Source of the DNA: Azonexus sp.
GTDB lineage: Bacteria; Pseudomonadota; Gammaproteobacteria; Burkholderiales; Rhodocyclaceae
NCBI GenBank assembly: GCA_031285115.1
Contig: JAITWU010000094.1
Coordinates: 1 to 13,295, forward strand
DNA: 13,295 nt
Reading direction: 5' to 3'
Of the stretch, positions 7,816-13,295 are shown one piece after another; the stretch's first letter is position 1; each line of letters opens with the position of its first letter. Position numbers and translations under genes: made by a program. Below the pieces are notes generated by a model. The model was not told the DNA's origin, did no database searches, and saw only the letters and a list, made by a program, of their open reading frames with translations.

Positions 7816-8562
7816 ATGAACCGCAAAATAACCGTCCTCGCTCTCGCCCTGCTGCTGCCGCTCGACGCGGCCTTGGCCTTCAAAGGCTTTGGCGCGCCGG
7901 ACGCCAGCGATCCGTCAAGAACGAGCGCCGCCCATTCCGGCATGGATATGAATCATGCCGGAATGAAGTCTGACCCCAAAGACAACCGGCCAATCGGCGA
8001 AAAAATGATCGAGCGCCTCAAAGAGCGTCTGGCGAAAGAACCTGACAACCTCCCGGCCTGGGTCATGCTCGCCAATATCTACAAATCGCTCGACCGCAAC
8101 AGCGAGGCGGCAGAAGCCTCGGCCACCGCCAACCAGCGCATGGCGGCAATGGCCGAACGCTTGGAGAAAAACCCGGAAATCCCCGATACGCTGACCCTGG
8201 TCGATGCCTGCACCATGCTCGGGCGTTACGACGATGCAGTCAAAGCCTATGCCCGCATCGAAAACCAGATTGGCGACGATCCCGATCTCCTGGTCGACTA
8301 CGCCCAAACCCTGGCCCGCGCCAACCATCAGATCATGGCCGGAAAGCCGCTCGAACTGGTCGACCGCGTCCTCAAGAGCAAGCCGCAGCATCTCGAAGCC
8401 CTGCTCTTTGCCGCTGCCGCCGCGCTGGAAGCCAAAGACCAGGACAAAGCCCGCGCCTACTGGGAAACCGCGCTGCCGCTGGTCGAGCCAAACAGCGAGC
8501 TGGAACAGGATCTGCGCAATAAAATCAAGCAGTTAGAAAAAGGCAAAGGCAAAGGTAAATAA
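7816..8562 (+). CDS. Exported TPR protein derived from CcmI (diverged tandem duplicate)
   Basis: The 248-aa product has a signal-peptide-like start (MNRKITVLALALLLPLDAALA, possible cleavage after A21). A short Met/His-rich stretch, HSGMDMNHAGMK, lies at residues 40-51. TPR helices follow from about residue 61, with a Lys/Gly tail, EKGKGKGK, at the end. Its N-terminus matches the second membrane helix of CcmI: residues 3-39 against CcmI 98-134, about 21 of 37 identical. Residues 136-240 match both CcmI TPR modules. It is therefore a copy of the C-terminal half of CcmI without the first helix and cytoplasmic loop. It is probably a periplasmic or membrane-anchored accessory for apocytochrome handling, but that function is inferred. 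It lies 26 bases after ccmI and is followed by napF. Confidence 0.8.
   Translation: MNRKITVLALALLLPLDAALAFKGFGAPDASDPSRTSAAHSGMDMNHAGMKSDPKDNRPIGEKMIERLKERLAKEPDNLPAWVMLANIYKSLDRNSEAAEASATANQRMAAMAERLEKNPEIPDTLTLVDACTMLGRYDDAVKAYARIENQIGDDPDLLVDYAQTLARANHQIMAGKPLELVDRVLKSKPQHLEALLFAAAAALEAKDQDKARAYWETALPLVEPNSELEQDLRNKIKQLEKGKGKGK
8221..8535 (+). repeat. TPR module copy C (within the exported TPR gene, residues 136-240)
   Basis: This is the third 105-codon segment, starting at GRYDDAVKAYARIE and ending near KIKQL. It aligns without gaps to copies A and B in ccmI. The strongest shared stretches are KAYA.IEN.IGD, MAGKP and the ALPLVEP.SELE block near the end. Confidence 0.85.
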
Positions 8563-8564
8563 AC

Positions 8565-9041
8565 ATGGTCGACGCCGCCCGCCGCAACTTTCTGCGCGGC
8601 CGGCCACGGCCCAAAGCCGAACTGCGCCCGCCCTGGGCTGGTGTCGAAGCCGCCTTCATCGACCGCTGCACCGCCTGCCGCGACTGCCAGCCCGCCTGTC
8701 CGCAAGGCATCATCGTCCGTGGCGACGGCGGCTATCCGGCCATCGACTTCTGGCGCGGCGAATGCACTTTCTGCGCCGCCTGCGTCGCCGTCTGCCCGCC
8801 GCAGGCGCTATTGCGCCGCGAAAACGAGCCGCCGTGGCCGTATCAGGCGCGCATCGGCCCGGCCTGCCTGCCAGCGCAAGGCGTCGAATGCCGCGTCTGC
8901 GGCGATTATTGCGCCACGCGGGCGATTCGTTTTCAACCTCGCATCGGCGGCAGCCCGCTGCCGGAAATCGACGCCAGCCGCTGCACCGGCTGCGGCGGCT
9001 GCGTCGCCCCCTGTCCCAGCGCGGCCATCCGGATTACTTGA
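8565..9041 (+). CDS. napF: NapF-type ferredoxin, accessory iron-sulfur protein of periplasmic nitrate reductase
   Basis: NapF is a cytoplasmic iron-sulfur protein thought to assist maturation of the catalytic subunit NapA. The 158-aa product matches the family end to end: an N-terminal ARRNFLRGR and RPPW region, then cysteine clusters C35-C38-C41-C45, C67-C70-C73-C77 and C140-C143-C146-C150, each in a CxxCxxCxxxC pattern. An irregular fourth set is C101-C109-C112-C116. The length is typical. It begins two bases after the stop of the TPR gene, so it is very likely the last gene of the ccm transcription unit. In E. coli the nap and ccm genes also share one operon, but there napF is first and napDAGHBC lie between; none of those is in this window. 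Confidence 0.9.
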   Translation: MVDAARRNFLRGRPRPKAELRPPWAGVEAAFIDRCTACRDCQPACPQGIIVRGDGGYPAIDFWRGECTFCAACVAVCPPQALLRRENEPPWPYQARIGPACLPAQGVECRVCGDYCATRAIRFQPRIGGSPLPEIDASRCTGCGGCVAPCPSAAIRIT

Positions 9042-9113
9042 TACTGTCATCAGCGCCCGCTCCCGCCTTGTGCTTTAATTCGATGTTCAAGCCCTGTTTA
9101 CCGGAGACCGTCC

Positions 9114-10046
9114 ATGACGACAGAAAAATTCCGCCTTGTCACCCGCAGTGATTTCGATGGCCTGGTTTGCGCCGTCCTGCTCAATGAACTGAACCTCATC
9201 GACGACATCAAGTTCGTGCACCCGAAGGATATGCAGGACGGCAAGGTCGACATCAGCAAGCGCGACATCACCACCAACCTGCCCTATGTCCCCGGCGTCC
9301 ATCTCGCCTTCGACCACCACCTCTCGGAGACGTTGCGCAATACCGGCGGCCAGGCCAACCACATCATCGACGCCGAAGCGCCCTCGGCGGCGCGTGTCGT
9401 CTATGACCACTACGGCGGCAAAGCGACCTTCCCGCGGATTTCAGACGCCATGATGCAAGCCGTGGACAAAAGCGATTCAGCCCAGTTCACCAGTGATGAA
9501 ATTCTCAATCCCAAGGGCTGGGTGCTGCTCAATTTCCTCATGGATGCGCGCACCGGCCTTGGCCGCTTCCGCGATTTCCGCATCAGCAACTACGCGCTGA
9601 TGATGGATCTCATCAAATACTGCCGCGACCACAATATCGACCAGATCCTCGCCCTGCCTGATGTCCGGGAGCGGGTCGAGCTGTATTTCGCCCAGGCCGA
9701 CAGGGCGCGCGAGCAGATTCTGCGCTGCGCCAGCGTGCGCCAGAATCTGGTCGTCCTCGACCTGCGCGGCGAAGAAACCATCTGGGCCACCAACCGCTTC
9801 ACCATCTACGCGCTCTTCCCGCAGACCAATATCTCGATTCACGTCATGTGGGGCGTACAAAAACAGAACACCGTGTTCGCCACCGGCAAATCCATTCTCG
9901 ACCGCAGCAGCCGCACCAATGTCGGCGAACTGATGCTGGCTTACGGCGGCGGCGGCCATCTCGCCGCTGGCACCTGCCAGGTCGCCAATGAACAGGCGGC
10001 GGCTACTTTGCAGGCGCTGATCACGCGGATCAACGCCGATGGCTGA
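9114..10046 (+). CDS. DHH/DHHA1 family phosphoesterase (often annotated exopolyphosphatase-like)
   Basis: The 310-aa product has the two-part layout of DHH-DHHA1 phosphoesterases. The N-terminal metal-binding motifs are D13-F-D15-G16 (TRSDFDGLVC) and D67-H68-H69 (AFDHHLSE); the C-terminal substrate-binding motif is GGGGH at 278-282. Related enzymes cleave nanoRNA, cyclic-dinucleotide products, pAp or polyphosphate. The substrate of this branch cannot be read from the sequence, and the exopolyphosphatase label is only by family habit. The start at 9114 has GGAG at 9103-9106. It begins a new unit 72 bases after napF and overlaps the next gene by eight bases. I saw no convincing promoter in the gap. 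Confidence 0.85.
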   Translation: MTTEKFRLVTRSDFDGLVCAVLLNELNLIDDIKFVHPKDMQDGKVDISKRDITTNLPYVPGVHLAFDHHLSETLRNTGGQANHIIDAEAPSAARVVYDHYGGKATFPRISDAMMQAVDKSDSAQFTSDEILNPKGWVLLNFLMDARTGLGRFRDFRISNYALMMDLIKYCRDHNIDQILALPDVRERVELYFAQADRAREQILRCASVRQNLVVLDLRGEETIWATNRFTIYALFPQTNISIHVMWGVQKQNTVFATGKSILDRSSRTNVGELMLAYGGGGHLAAGTCQVANEQAAATLQALITRINADG

Positions 10047-11634
10047 ACATGCTCAACCGGGCCACCCGGCCCGGCGGCCGGAAGCCAGCGGCGCGTTGCC
10101 GATGCCCTGGCTGACGCTACCCGAACCGCGCAAGAACATCAGCGCCGCTTTCGTCGATCTCGCCAGCGCCAAAAGCTGGCTGGCCCGCCAGCCACACGAC
10201 AACCCGCAGCAGGCGCTGGCGGCGCTGGCCCTGCAAGTCGAAGCCATTGACGGCGGCGCGCTCGATCCCCTCCCGGCGCTCGAATTGCTGGGTTTTTTGC
10301 GCAAGGCGGCGGTGCCGTTGCTGGCGCACATCGAGCCAGGCTTCACGCGCCAGGCCCTGCCGCTGGCGGCCGAGGAATACCGCGCTTTTGAACTGGTCAC
10401 CCGCTTCTGGCAGCGTCTTGGCGTTGCCTATCTGCGTCGCGCCGAGCAGGCCGGCGAGAACCGCAATCTGGCCCTCAACCGCGCGGCCGGGGCCTTGCGC
10501 CTGACCGCCTACAGCCATTTTCTCGCCGCCTATCAATGTCCGCCGACGCTCGATCACCTGCTGTTCGGCGTGCTCGCCCTGGCGGCGCGCTACGGTTTGT
10601 TGGGCAAGCCATTGCCGGATGCGGATTTCTCCCGTTTCGGCGATTTCACCGTCACCGGCCAATTGGCCTGGATCTTCCTGTTGCGCCAGATCGACCCCTA
10701 CCGGCTGACGGTTGGCGAACTCACCGTAACCAACCGGGCGCTTGGCCGCTGGCGTGAACTGGCTGAATTCCACGACGCCGCCAATAGCGACCCGGCAGCC
10801 ATCGACCTCGATCTCAATACCCTGTTCGACCGCCCCTTGCCCGCTGATGCGCCACGCTGGCTCAACGTCAACGCCGTCGATCTCAAACTCGGCAAGCGAA
10901 TCGAAGCACTGGCGGCAGGCAGTACGCCAGATCAGTTGAAACTTGGCCGCGAACTCACCGCGCCCGCCTGCCGCAGCCTGCTGGAGGAAATCCGCCTCAG
11001 CCTAAACGCCCCGGAACGCGAACAGACGGACGACATCGGCCAGATCGACCTCAGCTTTGGCGGCGAAGACGCCTACGCCGTGCTGCGTGGCGAGCATCTC
11101 AATGCCGCTGGCGACATCCACCTCCGCAGCGCCGCCCTCGCCCACCAGCGCATGACGCTATTTGGTTTCGATCACGCCGAGCAGGCGGAAACCGCCATCC
11201 GCAGCGTTACCGTGGCCAGTGAAGCCTGGCGACAACAGGACGGCATGGCGCGGCGTCTGTCGACCGGCCAGGGCAAGCGACATCAGGGGCCTTGTCTGGT
11301 TGCCGCCCGCATCGACGGTCAGCCGCGCCTTGGCGTGCTGTTCGGCTTGCAGATGACGAGCGGCGACGCGCTTGCTGGCGGCCTGTACTGGTATGAGGGC
11401 GAGATCGAGGCTGGCTGGCTCAGGCGCGCCGAATCGCTCGCCTTTAGCGAAGCGCGCGCGCCAGCTTTCCTGATTCGTGAAGAGGCTCAACTGTCGCTGC
11501 TGCTGCCAGCCTCGGCTGGCGTCCGGCTCGGCATCGAACTGACCCTTGGCGGCGTCTCGTCGGAGCGTCTGCGGCCGGACGAGATTCTCGAACGCGGTGC
11601 CGATTTCGTCCGTTACGCCTGTCAGCCCACATAG
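10039..11634 (+). CDS. Conserved protein of unknown function, possibly PilZ-related
   Basis: The 531-aa product has no signal peptide or membrane helix that I can see, so it is probably cytoplasmic. The first 21 residues are Pro/Ala/His-rich. Residues about 35-245 look mainly helical, and the part after about 330 looks like beta-rich segments. Residues 274-318 (RWLNVNAVDL to LLEEI) and the later W..D/LVAARIDG/LGVLFGL region recall a betaproteobacterial PilZ-domain family as I remember it. A D-x-S-x-x-G string, DLSFGG, is at 337-342. I do not see the RxxxR part of a c-di-GMP site at the expected place. The assignment is tentative. The eight-base overlap with the DHH gene suggests co-translation. 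An in-frame ATG at 10102 is an alternative start. Confidence 0.75.
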   Translation: MAEHAQPGHPARRPEASGALPMPWLTLPEPRKNISAAFVDLASAKSWLARQPHDNPQQALAALALQVEAIDGGALDPLPALELLGFLRKAAVPLLAHIEPGFTRQALPLAAEEYRAFELVTRFWQRLGVAYLRRAEQAGENRNLALNRAAGALRLTAYSHFLAAYQCPPTLDHLLFGVLALAARYGLLGKPLPDADFSRFGDFTVTGQLAWIFLLRQIDPYRLTVGELTVTNRALGRWRELAEFHDAANSDPAAIDLDLNTLFDRPLPADAPRWLNVNAVDLKLGKRIEALAAGSTPDQLKLGRELTAPACRSLLEEIRLSLNAPEREQTDDIGQIDLSFGGEDAYAVLRGEHLNAAGDIHLRSAALAHQRMTLFGFDHAEQAETAIRSVTVASEAWRQQDGMARRLSTGQGKRHQGPCLVAARIDGQPRLGVLFGLQMTSGDALAGGLYWYEGEIEAGWLRRAESLAFSEARAPAFLIREEAQLSLLLPASAGVRLGIELTLGGVSSERLRPDEILERGADFVRYACQPT

Positions 11635-11645
11635 CAGCGCCGGTT

Positions 11646-12089
11646 TCAGGCCGCGCCCGGCGTCAGCGCCGCCAGCCGCTCGCGCAACTGGCGCAGTTCC
11701 TCACGCCGCCGGGTGGCGTCGCGGGCAATGGCGACCGAGCCGATGGCCCGCCCCGCGCCATCGCTCACGAGCGCGAAACTCATTTCGACGTAAATGCTCC
11801 GCCCGTCAGCCGTCAGCGCCCTGGTCACGGTCGCCTCGCCGTTGAGCCGCAGAACGCCCGTTTTCATCGCCCGCTCGAACCCTGCCCAGTGGGGCAGGCG
11901 CAAGTTTTCCGGAATGATCAGATCGAGGCTCTGCCCCAGCGCCGCCTGCGGCGCAAAGCCAAAGAGCGCGGCGGCAGCGGTATTCCAGCGGACAATCCGG
12001 CCTTGCCGGTCGCAATAAATCAGCGCGTCGGCCATCTGTTCAAGACAGAGGCGATCGAGGTCAGGCGCGGGCGGAATGTCGTTGCTCAT
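11646..12089 (-). CDS. Stand-alone PAS-domain protein
   Basis: The 147-aa product is essentially one PAS domain. It runs from about residue 13 (LCLEQMADALIYCDRQGRIV) through WNTAAAALFGF, ALGQSLDLIIPE and TADGRSIYVEMSFALV to a GSVAIARDAT end. A short charged helix (RRREELRQLRERLAAL) follows, which could be a dimerising coiled coil. There is no kinase, GGDEF, HTH or other output domain, so it probably senses a ligand or redox state and acts through a partner, which is inference. The ATG at 12089 is preferred over 12095 because GGAG at 12099-12096 sits six bases from it but abuts the other. It converges with the preceding gene (11 bases apart) and diverges from the enoyl-CoA hydratase. Confidence 0.8.
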   Translation of the reverse strand: MSNDIPPAPDLDRLCLEQMADALIYCDRQGRIVRWNTAAAALFGFAPQAALGQSLDLIIPENLRLPHWAGFERAMKTGVLRLNGEATVTRALTADGRSIYVEMSFALVSDGAGRAIGSVAIARDATRRREELRQLRERLAALTPGAA

Positions 12090-12095
12090 GTTCAT

Positions 12096-12223
12096 CTCCG
12101 TTCAGTCAATCGTCCGGGCGAGGCGGCGTCGGCGTTAAGATGTTACCCGTCGCGCCCCCGGGCCGCATCAACCTTTCAACCCGGCCCGCCCGCTGGCGAC
12201 GCCGTCATTTTTTGGAGCAACCC
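12096..12223. promoter_or_regulatory. Divergent intergenic region between the PAS gene and the enoyl-CoA hydratase gene
   Basis: This is the only gap between divergently oriented genes in the window, so it should carry promoters in both directions. I could not identify convincing -35/-10 pairs on either strand. On the plus side a ribosome binding site, GGAG at 12214-12217, precedes the ATG at 12224. On the minus side GGAG at 12099-12096 serves the PAS gene. The enoyl-CoA hydratase frame is open upstream to 12140, but that stretch is arginine- and proline-rich and not conserved-looking. Confidence 0.4.
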
Positions 12224-12997
12224 ATGACCGCACTCGTGCTCAACGAAACCATCAACAAAGTTGGCCTCATCCGCATCAACCGGCCAGAAGCGATGAACGC
12301 CCTCAACGCCGACGTGATGGCTGGCATCAGCGCCGCCATCGACGCTTTTGAAGCCGACGAAAACATCGGCTGCATCGTCATCACCGGCAGCGACAAGGTC
12401 TTTGCCGCTGGCGCCGACATCGGCGCCATGAAAGATTACGACTACATGCACGCCTACAAAACCGACTACATCACCCGTGGCTGGGAACGCATCAAGACCG
12501 CCCGCAAGCCGGTCATTGCCGCCGTCGCCGGTTACGCGCTGGGCGGCGGCTGCGAAGTGGCGATGATGTGCGACATGATTTTTGCCGCCGACAACGCCAA
12601 ATTCGGCCAGCCCGAAATCCGCCTCGGCACCATGCCCGGCCTCGGCGGCTCACAGCGTCTGCCGCGCGCCGTCAGCAAGGCCAAGGCGATGGATATGTGC
12701 CTCACCGCCCGCATGATGGACGCCGCCGAAGCCGAAAAAGCCGGTCTCGTCGCCCGCGTCTACCCGGTCGATCAGTTGCTCGACGAAACCCTCAAAGCCG
12801 CCGCCACCATCGCCAGTTTCTCGCTGCCGGTGGTGATGATGGTCAAGGAATCGGTCAACCGCGCCTGGGAATCCTCGCTCAACGAGAGTCTCCTGTTCGA
12901 GCGCCGCCTCTTTCATTCGACCTTCGCCCTCGAAGATCAAAAAGAAGGCATGGCGGCGTTTGTCGAAAAACGCAAAGCGGTTTTCAAGAATCGCTGA
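12224..12997 (+). CDS. Enoyl-CoA hydratase (crotonase family)
   Basis: The enzyme adds water to trans-2-enoyl-CoA to give 3-hydroxyacyl-CoA, as in fatty acid or phenylacetate-type beta-oxidation. The 257-aa product has the usual length. It shows the oxyanion-hole strand FAAGADI at 60-66 and the GYALGGGCE turn at 103-111. Both catalytic glutamates of true hydratases are present, E111 (GGGCE) and E131 (FGQPE), with the same 20-residue spacing as in the mitochondrial enzyme. The C-terminus (STFALEDQKEGMAAFVEKRKAVF) also closely resembles short-chain enoyl-CoA hydratase. The start at 12224 follows GGAG. No other beta-oxidation gene is in view, so the pathway is open. Confidence 0.93.
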   Translation: MTALVLNETINKVGLIRINRPEAMNALNADVMAGISAAIDAFEADENIGCIVITGSDKVFAAGADIGAMKDYDYMHAYKTDYITRGWERIKTARKPVIAAVAGYALGGGCEVAMMCDMIFAADNAKFGQPEIRLGTMPGLGGSQRLPRAVSKAKAMDMCLTARMMDAAEAEKAGLVARVYPVDQLLDETLKAAATIASFSLPVVMMVKESVNRAWESSLNESLLFERRLFHSTFALEDQKEGMAAFVEKRKAVFKNR

Positions 12998-13003
12998 GAG
13001 ACT

Positions 13004-13029
13004 GCCTCAAAACTGCGCCTCAAAACCGC
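13004..13029. repeat. Tandem 13-bp duplication at the maf 3' end
   Basis: GCCTCAAAACTGC (13004-13016) is followed directly by GCCTCAAAACCGC (13017-13029), with 12 of 13 bases identical. The second unit includes the maf stop codon (minus strand, 13022-13020); the first lies just after it in maf orientation. No hairpin terminator is visible in this convergent gap. Confidence 0.7.
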
Positions 13030-13295
13030 CAGCCGAACCGCTTGAGCAATTGCCCGGTGGCGCAGAGTGGCAGACCCATGACGCCGGTGTAGCTGCCGGC
13101 GAGGTGTTCGACGAACAGCCCGGCGCGGCCCTGGATGCCGTAAGCGCCCGCTTTGTCGAGCGGCTCGCCGGTCATCACGTAATGGCGGATTTCGTCTTCG
13201 TCGAGGGGGCGAAAGCGCACTTCGCTGGTCGATAGCATGTATTCGGCGCGCCCTTCGTGCATGACGGCGACGCCGGTGAGGACGCGATGGCTTTG
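13020..13295 (-). CDS. maf: Maf family nucleoside triphosphate pyrophosphatase, C-terminal part only
   Basis: Only the last 91 codons and the stop lie in the window; the gene runs off the right end, so the N-terminal part is not seen. The visible part begins [10 protein letters not shown] and contains the conserved Maf motifs [16 protein letters not shown] and [11 protein letters not shown]. Maf proteins hydrolyse nucleoside triphosphates such as dTTP, UTP or modified nucleotides. The [11 protein letters not shown] ending fits the YhdE (dTTP/UTP) type better than the YceF type, judged from memory. It converges with the enoyl-CoA hydratase gene, with 22 bases between the stops. Confidence 0.9.
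   Translation of the reverse strand, partial: QSHRVLTGVAVMHEGRAEYMLSTSEVRFRPLDEDEIRHYVMTGEPLDKAGAYGIQGRAGLFVEHLAGSYTGVMGLPLCATGQLLKRFGWRF

Noticed and set aside
8538..8562. AAAGGC short repeat encoding the KGKGK tail as a phase-variable tract
   Set aside because: The unit is six bases, so changes in copy number would not shift the frame, and only about three imperfect copies exist.
9042..9113. Possible promoter boxes (TTGATA near 9039, TTTAAT near 9074) before the DHH gene
   Set aside because: The spacing between the boxes is about 30 bases, far outside the usual 16-18.
11638..11662. A CGCCGG/CCGGCG hairpin between the converging 531-aa and PAS genes, as a terminator
   Set aside because: The stem is only 6 bp with a 13-base loop and no T-run on either strand, which is common by chance in GC-rich DNA.

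Overview
The window is a GC-rich, densely coding bacterial segment. It looks like a betaproteobacterium, probably a respiratory or denitrifying member of the Rhodocyclales. That guess rests on the style of the ccm genes (including a WCVSC CcmG active site), a napF gene next to the ccm cluster, the codon use, and my memory of related proteins. No taxonomic marker gene is present, so the order-level call is inference.

Region 1 (1-336) has no gene. It opens with a perfect 56-bp inverted repeat around a 25-base loop, each arm of which can itself fold into smaller hairpins (a REP/BIME-like element). A roughly 200-base leader to the first gene follows. Region 2 (337-7789) is a complete System I cytochrome c maturation operon in canonical order: ccmA-B-C-D-E-F-G-H-I. 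It encodes heme export by CcmAB, heme loading of CcmE by CcmC and CcmD, and thioether attachment by CcmF, CcmH and CcmI, with CcmG and CcmH handling the apocytochrome thiols. From ccmB to ccmI, all seven junctions are 4-base ATGA stop/start overlaps, so translation is probably coupled.

Region 3 (7816-9041) extends the same transcription unit. It holds an exported TPR protein that is a diverged duplicate of the C-terminal part of CcmI, then napF, an iron-sulfur protein associated with periplasmic nitrate reductase. CcmI itself (563 aa) carries two copies of the same TPR module, so the module occurs three times in about 1.6 kb. This is the most unusual feature of the window.

Region 4 (9114-11634) is a two-gene unit: a DHH/DHHA1 phosphoesterase overlapping by 8 bases a 531-aa protein that I cannot assign firmly but that faintly recalls PilZ-type proteins. 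Region 5 (11646-13295) holds a stand-alone PAS-domain protein on the minus strand, a divergently oriented enoyl-CoA hydratase on the plus strand, and the 3' part of a maf nucleotide pyrophosphatase gene on the minus strand, cut by the window end.

I saw no tRNA, rRNA, CRISPR array, transposase or phage gene. The large minus-strand frames opposite ccmA, ccmF and ccmI are shadows of these GC-rich genes.
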